From contig NZ_CAJYHX010000034.1 in the NCBI RefSeq assembly GCF_913774285.1, positions 23,160 through 87,159 on the forward strand: a stretch of 64,000 nucleotides of DNA, read 5' to 3'. The notes beneath the pieces are model-generated. The model was not told the DNA's origin. It did no database searches and was given only the letters and a program-made list of their open reading frames with translations. Below, piece by piece: positions 35,396 to 42,577 of this stretch (position 1 is the first letter of the stretch; each line of letters begins with the position of its first letter). A program made the translations under genes and the position numbers. Origin of the DNA: an uncultured Sphingomonas sp. (GTDB lineage: Bacteria; Pseudomonadota; Alphaproteobacteria; Sphingomonadales; Sphingomonadaceae).

Positions 35396-36306
35396 GCTGC
35401 AGCCACCGAATAGATCTCGTCCGGCCGCCAGGCGAGGCCGGCCAGCATCCGCGCCGCAACCAGCAGCACGATCACCGCGAGCAGCAGCCGCAGATATTCG
35501 GGCCTGGCCTTGGCGGCAAAGCGCGCGCCGAGCTGCGCGCCGATCACCGAGCCCAGCAGCAGCAGGATCGCGAGCACGATATCGACCGCCTTGGTCGTCG
35601 TCGCATGGACCATCGTCGCCACCGCGGTGGTGAACAGCGTCTGGAACAGCGAGGTGCCGACCACCGTCTGCGTGCCCATGCCGAGGATGTAGAGCATCGC
35701 CGGCACCAGGATGAAGCCGCCGCCCACGCCCAGCAGCATCGTCAGCACGCCGGTAAACATGCCGAGCAGCAGCGGCGCCAGGGGCGAAATGTAGAGACCC
35801 GAGGCATAGAAGCGCCAGCGGAAGGGCAGCGCCGCGACCAGCGGGTGATGCCGCCGCTTGCGGGCCCTGGGCGGGCGGGCGCCGCGCGAGACCCGGATCG
35901 CGCCGACCGACTCCTTGGCCATCAGCCCCCCGATCGAGCCGAGCAGGACGACGTAGAGAATGCCGATCACCACGTCGATCTGGCCGCTCGCCTGGAGCAG
36001 CTTGAACAGCCATGCCCCGATCAGGCTGCCCAGGATGCCGCCGGTGACCAGCACCGCCCCCATCTGCACGTCGACACCGTTGCGGCGGAGATGCGCGAAC
36101 ACGCCGGAGACGCTGGCGCCGGTCACCTGGCTCGCCGCCGAGGCCGCGGCGACGGTGGGCGGGATGCCGTAGAAGATCAGCAGCGGCGTGGTGAGGAACC
36201 CGCCGCCTACCCCGAACATGCCCGAGAGCAGCCCCACGCCCAGCCCCAACGCCACGATCACGAGCGCGTTGACCGAAAGGTTGGCGATGGGAAGGTACAG
36301 ATCCAT
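35392..36306 (-). CDS. TauE/SafE-family anion (sulfite) exporter
   Basis: 304-residue polytopic membrane protein with about eight helices in two homologous halves, each starting with a glycine-rich GVGGGF motif (GMFGVGGGFLTTPLL near 30 and MLLGVGGGFILVPAML near 190), the hallmark of TauE/SafE permeases. The family exports sulfite, sulfoacetate or related organosulfonates. It is coupled by a 4-bp overlap to the TIGR02186 gene downstream. No sulfur-metabolism gene is close, so the substrate is not defined. Confidence 0.9.
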   Translation of the reverse strand: MDLYLPIANLSVNALVIVALGLGVGLLSGMFGVGGGFLTTPLLIFYGIPPTVAAASAASQVTGASVSGVFAHLRRNGVDVQMGAVLVTGGILGSLIGAWLFKLLQASGQIDVVIGILYVVLLGSIGGLMAKESVGAIRVSRGARPPRARKRRHHPLVAALPFRWRFYASGLYISPLAPLLLGMFTGVLTMLLGVGGGFILVPAMLYILGMGTQTVVGTSLFQTLFTTAVATMVHATTTKAVDIVLAILLLLGSVIGAQLGARFAAKARPEYLRLLLAVIVLLVAARMLAGLAWRPDEIYSVAAA

Positions 36307-36377
36307 GCAGCCCTAGGCCTAGCCGGTTTGTGCGGCTTTGCGAAAGGGAGAAGGTGGGGATCTGGGCGGCGCTCGGC

Positions 36378-37406
36378 TCAGAAATCGCTGCCGAGGGTGA
36401 GCGCAACGCCCGAGCCCGGCCGGGCATTGCCGGCAATCCGCTGCCGCCAGTCGAGCGCGATGCGCGCCTGCAACGCACCGATCGGCACGCTCGTGACCAG
36501 CGTCGGACCGATATCGAGCCGCTGCACCCCGCGCTGCGCAGCACCCCAGGTGCCGATACCCACCCCAAGCGCCGCGGCCCGCGTTTGAGCGACGGTCCGG
36601 GTCAGCCGCAGCGCACCATCGGCATAAGGTTCCAGTCGCGCGCGGAGGATCGCGCCCGCCTGGCCATAGGCTTCCAGCCGAAACCGCGTGTCGTCGCGGG
36701 TCACGCCGGCGGCCGCGCCGAGCCCCGGCCCGCCAGGGATGCCGTCCACGCCGAATCGCTCTTCAACGGAGATCCGCAGCGGGAGACGGGCGGGCTGCCA
36801 CTCGAACCCCAGCGCGAGTTCCGCCCCCTTCCCGCGCAGCGGCCCGGCGATACGGCCGATCGCCGCCAGCCTGCCCCGCCGGTCGAGCGTACGCACCACC
36901 CGCACACCATATTGGCTGCCGCCGAGCTGCCCTGCCGCCGGCGCCGCGCCAATGCCTTGGCCGGGCCGAAGCACGAACCAGGCGCTGCCGCTCCACCGCG
37001 ACGGCATGGACCGGGCGAGCGGGCCTGCCCAGGTCCCCGGGAAAGCCTGTGCGGCCTCCGCCGGCGCCGACACCGTACCGGCACCTTCGGATCCGAGCGG
37101 CGTCGGCGACGCCGCATGGGGATCGAGGGTCGATCGCGGCGCTTGGCGCCCCAGGATCCCCGTGCCGGCGAACCCCACCGATGCCCGTGGCGGGGACCGG
37201 CGCTTCGGCAGCCCAAGATCAGGCGCGCGGGCGGCTGTCCGTTGCACGAGACGGGGCGCCAGTAGCGTGCTGCCAGATATCGGATGGGTCACCGCAGAAG
37301 CGGTGTTTGTCGCCGGCGGCCACAACAGCACGCATCGCACCCCGATCCAGCCCAGCCCGACGAAACCGACGAACCGCAGCGGTCTGCCGCGGCCCGCCCG
37401 GTTCAT
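36378..37406 (-). CDS. Probable outer-membrane barrel partner of NfrB-like glycosyltransferase
   Basis: 342 residues. An N-terminal hydrophobic segment (about 10-32), a low-complexity Pro/Ala/Arg region (about 45-120), then a run of short alternating strands with Gly-rich turns, ending RPGSGVALTLGSDF; the ending is typical of outer-membrane barrels. The pattern resembles the C-terminal domain of NfrA (phage N4 adsorption protein A), though the TPR part of NfrA is missing. The ATG at 37406 overlaps the stop of the glycosyltransferase gene (ATGA), so both are made together. A role as the outer-membrane exit of a secreted polysaccharide is inferred from this pairing. Confidence 0.55.
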   Translation of the reverse strand: MNRAGRGRPLRFVGFVGLGWIGVRCVLLWPPATNTASAVTHPISGSTLLAPRLVQRTAARAPDLGLPKRRSPPRASVGFAGTGILGRQAPRSTLDPHAASPTPLGSEGAGTVSAPAEAAQAFPGTWAGPLARSMPSRWSGSAWFVLRPGQGIGAAPAAGQLGGSQYGVRVVRTLDRRGRLAAIGRIAGPLRGKGAELALGFEWQPARLPLRISVEERFGVDGIPGGPGLGAAAGVTRDDTRFRLEAYGQAGAILRARLEPYADGALRLTRTVAQTRAAALGVGIGTWGAAQRGVQRLDIGPTLVTSVPIGALQARIALDWRQRIAGNARPGSGVALTLGSDF

Positions 37407-38794
37407 GCAACGACCGATTGCGGATCGAATGCCCCGCTAGGGAACTGGTGCGCCGTCTTGTCCCAGCGCAGCGGGCCGCCTGCGAGCAGACCGACATAGA
37501 TCCACAGCGCCCGCCGCGCGGCGAGCAGCCCGATAATGTTGCCGACCACCATCCGGGGCACGGCCCAGCACCCCTCACGCCACCCATGAAGATGCGTGAC
37601 CAGCGCGGTGCGCATCACCAGCCGCCAGCCGAGCAGCAGCAGGTTGAGCGCCACCAGCCGCTCGAGCACGCGATCCTGGACCGGCGCCGGGCTACCCGTC
37701 AGCGCATGGCACGCCACCGAGAGCCCCCAGCAGACCAGCGCGGCATAGGCGATGGCGAGTACCGGCATCGCCAGCGTCACCCGCCGATCGCGCATCCGCA
37801 TCCAGTGATCGCCGAGGTCCCAGGGGCGTGCCCAGCCCGTGCGATCCCATCCGGCCAGCGCGATACCCGCCATCCAGCGCGCCTTTTGCCGTACCGCCGC
37901 CGATATCGTAGCCGGAAAATAGGCGCGAACGGCCACCGGCGGCCCACCCGGGCGTTCGGGCACGCGGACGAAGGCGCAGCGCGTGCCCAGCGCCCGCAGG
38001 CTGAGGCCGAGTTCGTAATCCTCTGTGAGGCTCGTCGCATCGAAGGGCATCCCGCGCACCTCGGCGATCCGGCGCAGCACGTCGCAGCGGATGGCGCAGC
38101 CTACCCCGGCGAGCGGTAGGCCGGCCCCCAGCATCTGCCGCACCAGCAGCGTCGCGCCGTGCGACTGGGCGAACTCGTCGAGATAGTGCCCGGAGACGAG
38201 CCGCGACCCCGGCTGGCAGAGCGGCGTGACAGGCAGCTGAACGGCGCCGTGCGTGCCAATCCAGCCGGCATAGACGGCGAGTTCCTGCGGGTGCACCACA
38301 TCTTCCGCGTCGTGCAGCACCACCGCCGTAAAGTCATTCCCCTCAGCAGCCTCGTCGCGCTCCAGCGCGGCCCATAGCGCATTGAGGCAATCCGCCTTGG
38401 TCGTCGGGCCGGGACGCGCCCCTATCACCAGTCGTACGCGCGAGGAGTCCGCCTCCAGGGAGAGCACCGCCGCGATGGTTGCCGGATCGTTGGGATAGGT
38501 GCCCACATAGATGCGGTACGGGCCGTCACCCCATCGGCAGATCATCGACCGCAACATGGGCGCGATCACCGCCGATTCGTCCCAGGCCGGCACGAAGACA
38601 GCGAAGCGTTGTTCCGCTAGCGTGCCCGGCCTTCCGCCAGTCAGCTGCCGCCTTCCCGTACGTCCTGCGATACTAGCAAAAAGAAAAAGTGCATCGATGA
38701 TGCAATCGTCCACACCACCGATGGCAAGAAATATCGCCGCGAATAAGGTAAGTTCGCGCGTGGCAGCATCAAGGATACTCAGTGCCATCAGCAT
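37403..38794 (-). CDS. NfrB-like membrane glycosyltransferase (GT2)
   Basis: 463 residues. Membrane helices near 15-40 and, in the C-terminal third, about 325-350, 365-385 and 410-430 surround a cytosolic GT-A domain. Processive glycosyltransferase motifs are present: VFVPAWDE, VVLHDAEDVVHP (DxD-type metal site), SLTEDYELGL (TED catalytic base) and RQKARW (QxxRW-type). This matches the NfrB (phage N4 adsorption protein B) branch of GT2, but the C-terminal MshEN-like domain of E. coli NfrB is absent. It probably synthesises an exopolysaccharide at the inner membrane. Two ATGs (38794, 38788) are possible starts. Confidence 0.82.
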   Translation of the reverse strand: MLMALSILDAATRELTLFAAIFLAIGGVDDCIIDALFLFASIAGRTGRRQLTGGRPGTLAEQRFAVFVPAWDESAVIAPMLRSMICRWGDGPYRIYVGTYPNDPATIAAVLSLEADSSRVRLVIGARPGPTTKADCLNALWAALERDEAAEGNDFTAVVLHDAEDVVHPQELAVYAGWIGTHGAVQLPVTPLCQPGSRLVSGHYLDEFAQSHGATLLVRQMLGAGLPLAGVGCAIRCDVLRRIAEVRGMPFDATSLTEDYELGLSLRALGTRCAFVRVPERPGGPPVAVRAYFPATISAAVRQKARWMAGIALAGWDRTGWARPWDLGDHWMRMRDRRVTLAMPVLAIAYAALVCWGLSVACHALTGSPAPVQDRVLERLVALNLLLLGWRLVMRTALVTHLHGWREGCWAVPRMVVGNIIGLLAARRALWIYVGLLAGGPLRWDKTAHQFPSGAFDPQSVVA

Positions 38795-38957
38795 TCCCCC
38801 CCGGGCGATGCATCCGAATCGGACGTCAGCATGTTTGCGAGGAAATGCAGCCAGAGCAACCCGAACGTTTCAGGAACCGGCAAAGGAATGGCGCAAACCC
38901 TTCTTCGGCAATCGAATTTGCCCAAAGAACGGCACCAATTCGGTTGTATCTCTTCTG

Positions 38958-38982
38958 GGAACCTAAAGGCGCGCGCGACGTT
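38958..38982 (+). promoter_or_regulatory. EcfG-type general stress response promoter
   Basis: GGAAC (38958-38962) and CGTT (38979-38982) separated by 16 bases match the sigma-EcfG consensus GGAAC-N16/17-CGTT of sphingomonads exactly. No plus-strand protein gene lies downstream, but a strong plus-strand terminator ends at 39062, so the promoter appears to drive a short RNA. Confidence 0.72.
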
Positions 38983-38989
38983 CTGCTGG

Positions 38990-39062
38990 CGCAACAGATC
39001 CCTTGGATAACCCGCAACCTGAAACCGGCCGCATCGACAGAATCGATGCGGCCGTTTTTTTT
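38990..39062 (+). ncRNA. Predicted stress-induced small RNA of about 70 nt
   Basis: The expected start, about 8-10 bases after the EcfG -10 element, and the T tract at 39055-39062 bracket a transcript of about 73 nt. The 5' part (CAACAGATCCCTTGGATAAC) is single-stranded by eye, and the 3' end is a 12-bp stem with the loop CAGAA. No open frame with a ribosome site is present. In function it recalls GsrN, the sigma-T-dependent small RNA of Caulobacter, but no sequence relation was tested. The start is an estimate. Confidence 0.6.
39026..39062 (+). terminator. Strong intrinsic terminator, plus strand
   Basis: A perfect 12-bp stem (39026-39037 with 39043-39054), loop CAGAA, is followed directly by eight T residues. 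On the minus strand the hairpin follows the RcnB-like gene stop but lacks a T tract (GGTTTC), so it can only be a weak terminator in that direction. The orientation is the reason to expect a plus-strand transcript here. Confidence 0.88.
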
Positions 39063-39063
39063 G

Positions 39064-39585
39064 TTACCAGTAGAAGCCCGGCACCACCCGAATTACGGTG
39101 CCCCGCCGCGTATCGACGAGCAGGACGTCGTTATAGTGGCGCACCCAGCTCTGGTAGAGACCCGGGCGCGGCAGGTGGTAGCGCCAGGGATCGCCGATCA
39201 CGTAGCGCTGCCCATAATAAACCGGGCCGATCCGTGCGCCGGGCTGGAACCGATAATAGCGGAACGGCGCCCGCCATTCGCCGCGCGCATAGAGGCCGCG
39301 GTTGCGGTCGCGCCAAGCGCGCCAGTCATTCTCGGCCCAGCGGCGGTCGCGATCGCGCAGGTCCTCGCGATATTCGCGGTGCGCCTCGCGCAGGTCGCGA
39401 CGTTCCTCGTGGATGCGGCGCGGATCGCCCGACCATTGCGCACGGCGCAGGTCGCGCTCGGCGTCGCGAATGTCGCGGCGGTCCTCGCGCAGCTCGGCGC
39501 GCGACTGCGCCATCGCGCTCGCTGGCACCAGCAGCGCGGGCGCCGCGATCGCCGTCAGCAGGGCGATGGGAACGAGCTTCGTCAT
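39064..39585 (-). CDS. RcnB-family periplasmic protein
   Basis: 173 residues. The ATG at 39585 follows GGAG with a 7-base spacer; an ATG at 39597 in the same frame is possible but has a poorer site. The signal peptide ends PASAMAQS. A highly charged helical stretch (about 28-85, Arg/Asp/Glu repeats such as RREDRRDIRDAERD-like) precedes a short RcnB-type domain with RYYRFQPGARIGPVYYGQRYVIGDP and the final VDTRRGTVIRVVPGFYW. RcnB of E. coli affects nickel and cobalt homeostasis; in sphingomonads such proteins are numerous and their role is unclear. Confidence 0.82.
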   Translation of the reverse strand: MTKLVPIALLTAIAAPALLVPASAMAQSRAELREDRRDIRDAERDLRRAQWSGDPRRIHEERRDLREAHREYREDLRDRDRRWAENDWRAWRDRNRGLYARGEWRAPFRYYRFQPGARIGPVYYGQRYVIGDPWRYHLPRPGLYQSWVRHYNDVLLVDTRRGTVIRVVPGFYW

Positions 39586-39697
39586 ATGCTTCTCCATCCT
39601 GATCGAACCCGCCGGCCCGAAGGCCGGCTTGTCAGGATCTATGAACAAGCATCGCTGAACGTTGCGCGAACGGTCCGGTCAGCCGCGGGAAAGAAAC

Positions 39698-40174
39698 CTA
39701 CGGGCCGGTATTGCCGCCGCCGCCGGCGCCAGCCCCCGGCGCGCCGACCGTGCCGATATTGCCAAACAGATCGGAGAAGAAGCTGCGGCGACGCCCCAGA
39801 GTCGGCGTCGTCTTGCCATAGGGGTCGATCGCGGCGGCAAGCTCGACGCCGGTCTGGTCGATGGCGGTGACGTTGCCGGCTTGGTCGAAGCGGATGCGCA
39901 GCGTCGTCTGGCTCTTCACCTTCGGATTGCGGAAGGCGAAGTTGCTGCTGTCGCGCGAGACGTAGAACCACTCGCCTTCGTTGAACTGGCTGGTGAAGCT
40001 GGGGTGGCCCAGAGTCTGCATCACCGAGTCGCGCGTATCGATGCCCGGCTGCACCGAGGCGACCAGGTCGTGATCGACGACATAGCCCTGATGCGTCCGC
40101 ACCGGCGTACAGGCGGTGGTGCCGAGCACGACCAACAACGCGGCGGTGCCGAGCGTGCGAACGGGAAGCGACAT
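39698..40174 (-). CDS. bamE: BamE/SmpA (OmlA)-family outer-membrane lipoprotein
   Basis: 158 residues. The ATG at 40174 follows TGGAG (7-base spacer); the long frame upstream is antisense to the chaperone gene. The signal peptide ends VLGTTAC, with a slightly atypical lipobox (Thr at -3). The SmpA/OmlA domain covers about 30-110: the two-helix start DLVASVQPGIDTRDSVMQTL and the GHPSFTSQF, EWFYVS strands. The C-terminus is Gly-rich. In the BAM complex this protein supports assembly of outer-membrane barrels. It is divergent from the cytochrome bc1 chaperone gene by 116 bp. Confidence 0.87.
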   Translation of the reverse strand: MSLPVRTLGTAALLVVLGTTACTPVRTHQGYVVDHDLVASVQPGIDTRDSVMQTLGHPSFTSQFNEGEWFYVSRDSSNFAFRNPKVKSQTTLRIRFDQAGNVTAIDQTGVELAAAIDPYGKTTPTLGRRRSFFSDLFGNIGTVGAPGAGAGGGGNTGP

Positions 40175-40290
40175 CAGGATCTCCAGGCAAACACGAGCGG
40201 CCCCCGGATTGCATCGCGGGCCGAAGGCCTCAATATGCGGCAAAATGCGGCCAAACAAGGTCGCACCCAAGGAAGGCACGAACAACGGCG

Positions 40291-40803
40291 ATGCGAATGC
40301 TCCAGCGGCTCTTCGGCAAGCCCGATCGCGGCACGGCCCCGCAACTCTATGCGGGCGTCGTCGCGCGCGGCCGCGCGCCACACTGGTACACCCACGGCGC
40401 GGTGCCGGACACGGTCGACGGCCGCTTTGACATGATCGCGGCGGTGCTGTGCATGGTGCTGCTCCGGCTGGAGGAAGAGCCGGCCGGCATCCCCACCAGC
40501 ACCGCAGTGGCGGAATGCTTCATCGACGACATGGACGGCCAGCTGCGCGAGATAGGCATCGGCGACATCATCGTCGGCAAGCATGTCGGCCGGATGATGG
40601 GCATGCTCGGGGGCCGGCTTGGCGCCTATCGCAGCGGGCTGGCGGAGGGCGACCTCGGCCCCGCGCTGGTCCGCAACCTTTATCGCGGCGAGGCCCCAGC
40701 ACCCGCTGCCCTCACCCATGTCGGGGCGCGGCTGCGCGCCTTTCGCGATGCGCTGGCGGCACTGCCGCTGGCGCGTGTAATCGCAGGAGAGCTTCCCGAA
40801 TGA
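40291..40803 (+). CDS. Ubiquinol-cytochrome c chaperone family protein
   Basis: 170 residues of the CBP3 / UQCC1-like family (PF03981), which in mitochondria helps assemble cytochrome b of complex III. Landmarks: LYAGVVARGRAPHWY near residue 20, DTVDGRFDMIAAVLCMVLLRL (the conserved FD helix), and FIDDMDGQLREIGIGDIIVGKHV. It has no signal peptide. It overlaps the YceD gene by 4 bp (ATGA), the usual alphaproteobacterial arrangement. Confidence 0.9.
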   Translation: MRMLQRLFGKPDRGTAPQLYAGVVARGRAPHWYTHGAVPDTVDGRFDMIAAVLCMVLLRLEEEPAGIPTSTAVAECFIDDMDGQLREIGIGDIIVGKHVGRMMGMLGGRLGAYRSGLAEGDLGPALVRNLYRGEAPAPAALTHVGARLRAFRDALAALPLARVIAGELPE

Positions 40804-41327
40804 CCGACCCAGAATTTTCTCGCCCCCATCGCCTCGACCAGATCGGCGCCGGCGAAAGCGACGTTCAGATTGCCGCCGACGAGGCCGAGCGCGCCGCGCT
40901 CAGCACCCGCTTCGGGCTCAAGGCGATCGAGAAGCTGGAGGCCGTCTATCATCTGCGCCGCGATGCGCAGGGCGTGGTCGCGCGCGGGCACCTCTCGGCG
41001 CGGCTGACGCAAGCCTGCGTCGTAACCGGCGATCCGCTGCCCGCCAAGGTGGAGCAGGATTTCGCGATCCGCTTCGTGCCCGAGCCGACCACGACCGGCG
41101 AGGACGAAGTGGAGCTGACCGAGGACGAGTGCGACACCGTCTTCTATTCGGGCGGCACGATCGACCTGGGCGAAGCCGCGGCGGAGACGATGGCGCTCGA
41201 ACTCGACCCCTATCCGCGCAGCCCCCGCGCCGCCGACGTGCTGCGCGAAGCCGGGGTGAAGAGCGAGGAAGAAGCCGGGCCGACCAAGGCGCTGGCGGGC
41301 CTCAAGGATCTGCTCGCGAAGAAATGA
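40800..41327 (+). CDS. YceD / DUF177 family protein
   Basis: 175 residues; DUF177 proteins are linked to rRNA processing and 50S maturation and are usually encoded next to rpmF, plsX or, in alphaproteobacteria, the bc1 chaperone. Landmarks: LEAVYHLRRDAQGVVARGHL (strand-rich core), TQACVVTGDPLP with the single Cys, FAIRFVPEP, and the conserved acidic DLGEAAAETMALELDPYPR. It starts in the chaperone stop (ATGA). Its last 26 bp overlap the convergent membrane-protein gene. No rpmF, plsX or fabH follows. Confidence 0.9.
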   Translation: MTDPEFSRPHRLDQIGAGESDVQIAADEAERAALSTRFGLKAIEKLEAVYHLRRDAQGVVARGHLSARLTQACVVTGDPLPAKVEQDFAIRFVPEPTTTGEDEVELTEDECDTVFYSGGTIDLGEAAAETMALELDPYPRSPRAADVLREAGVKSEEEAGPTKALAGLKDLLAKK

Positions 41328-41781
41328 GCCGGTGCGGGCGGGTGGCGAACAGCCCGCCCGCCACCAGCAGCCCGGTCGCCAGCACCACCAGCGACCCCGC
41401 GGCGAACGACTCGCCGCGGACGACGAAATGGCCGATCGGCGTGCGCCAGTCGCGCAGCCCTGCCCAATAGGAAAGCACCAGCAGGCCGCGCAGGACGAAC
41501 AACAAGGCGAGCAGTGCCAGGATCAAGCGATGCACGGTCGTGCGCGCGGGCATCCGGCACGCGACAGCAAAGCCTAGCAGCACGACAGCAATCCCCAGCG
41601 TGCCAGCCAGCGCCGGCCAGCTTCCCGCCATCCGCGACGCGACGGTCGATCGCGGTGCGCCGAGCCACGCCATCCAGGCAGGACCACCTGCATAGGCGAG
41701 GACATGGGCTGCGGCCCCTGCAACCAGCCCTGCGCTCGCAAGCCGAAAAGGCAGGCGCGCGGAAGCCTCCGTATTGTTCAT
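41302..41781 (-). CDS. Small four-helix membrane protein, unknown function
   Basis: 159 residues with four predicted membrane helices (about 12-30, 55-75, 85-105 and 130-150) and few conserved-looking residues; I recognise no family. I start at the ATG 41781; a GTG three codons earlier is possible, and neither has a clear ribosome site. It lies 38 bp downstream of the TetR regulator on the same strand and may be co-transcribed with it. Its 3' end overlaps the yceD gene on the other strand by 26 bp. Confidence 0.65.
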   Translation of the reverse strand: MNNTEASARLPFRLASAGLVAGAAAHVLAYAGGPAWMAWLGAPRSTVASRMAGSWPALAGTLGIAVVLLGFAVACRMPARTTVHRLILALLALLFVLRGLLVLSYWAGLRDWRTPIGHFVVRGESFAAGSLVVLATGLLVAGGLFATRPHRLISSRADP

Positions 41782-41819
41782 GTAATACACACTAGCCGCT
41801 CGCGGTGGCTTCGCAAGCC

Positions 41820-42464
41820 TTAGCGGCCGATCCCCTGCGCCAGAAGCTGCGCGACCACGTCGGCAATCGCCTCAGGCGGCGTGCCTTCGTCCCACACGCT
41901 GTAGCGCAGGCCGAGAAACACGTTCATCCCCATGATCGCCCAGGCGTGGATCTCGCCGACATCATCACGCACCTCGCCGCGCTCGGCGGCGGCGCGGAGG
42001 CGGGCGGCGATGCGATCGGCGGTGCTCGCATAATGGTGGCGGAAGCTGGCGGGGTCGACGAACTCGGCCTCGTCGACGATCCGGTAGATTTCCTTATGCT
42101 CGCGCGCGAAGCGGATGAAGGCGAGCAGCGCCGCGCGTTCGGCATCGATCTGATCGCGCGCGCCGCGCAGCGCCGGGCCGACATGCTCGCGCACCTGATC
42201 GCTCATGTCGCGAACGAGCGCGCGGAACACCGCGTCCTTCGAGTCGAAATAGGTGTAGAAGCTGCCCAGCGCGACGCCCGCACGCCGCGTGATCCCGCTG
42301 ATCGAGCCTTCGTGGAAGCCCTTCTCCCCGAATTCCGCCGCGGCGGCGTCGAGGATTGCGCGCAGCGTCCGGCGGCCGCGCTCGGTGCGCGGCACCTTGG
42401 CGTCGCTCGCCGCTTCGCCGCCTTCCGGCATGGAAGTGGCTGAAATGCCACGTTCGCCTGCCAT
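41820..42464 (-). CDS. TetR/AcrR-family transcriptional regulator
   Basis: 214 residues. N-terminal helix-turn-helix (about 25-70): ILDAAAAEFGEKGFHEGSIS, then VALGSFYTYFDSKDAVFRAL, typical TetR. The C-terminal ligand domain has the conserved WAIMGMNVFLGLRYSVW-type helix seen in regulators of lipid or hydrophobic-compound genes. The ATG at 42464 follows AGGCGGAG. It is divergent from the TonB-dependent receptor at 42578, and the 113-bp gap carries a palindrome likely to be its operator. It may repress both itself and the receptor-transporter pair. Confidence 0.9.
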   Translation of the reverse strand: MAGERGISATSMPEGGEAASDAKVPRTERGRRTLRAILDAAAAEFGEKGFHEGSISGITRRAGVALGSFYTYFDSKDAVFRALVRDMSDQVREHVGPALRGARDQIDAERAALLAFIRFAREHKEIYRIVDEAEFVDPASFRHHYASTADRIAARLRAAAERGEVRDDVGEIHAWAIMGMNVFLGLRYSVWDEGTPPEAIADVVAQLLAQGIGR

Positions 42465-42491
42465 GCTCCGCCTCCCCTTCACATCCCAAGT

Positions 42492-42512
42492 TGAAACCCG
42501 GTTCAGGTTTCA
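42492..42512. promoter_or_regulatory. Candidate TetR operator
   Basis: TGAAACC (42492-42498) and GGTTTCA (42506-42512) are exact inverted arms with a 7-base spacer, a TetR-type operator layout. It lies between the divergent TetR and receptor genes. Overlap with the receptor promoter would give repression; no promoter boxes are certain. Confidence 0.55.
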
Positions 42513-42577
42513 GTATAGCGTCCCGCAACGGCTTACAACCCGCGTTCAAAGATGGGTTGCACCAGGGGAGGATTACC

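Noticed and set aside
34631-36568. A single 645-residue protein covering TIGR02186 and the region upstream
   Set aside because: The part upstream of 35395 lies over the tauE gene, which reads correctly in another frame with conserved GVGGGF motifs. The real gene starts at the GTG overlapping the tauE stop.
38788-39017. Short minus-strand frames upstream of the glycosyltransferase
   Set aside because: They have no ribosome site, no domain and overlap the predicted small-RNA promoter; ordinary chance frames.
39062-39064. The hairpin at 39026-39054 as the normal terminator of the RcnB-like gene
   Set aside because: On the minus strand the stem is followed by GGTTTC, not a T tract; all eight T residues are on the plus-strand side. 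It may still contribute weakly.
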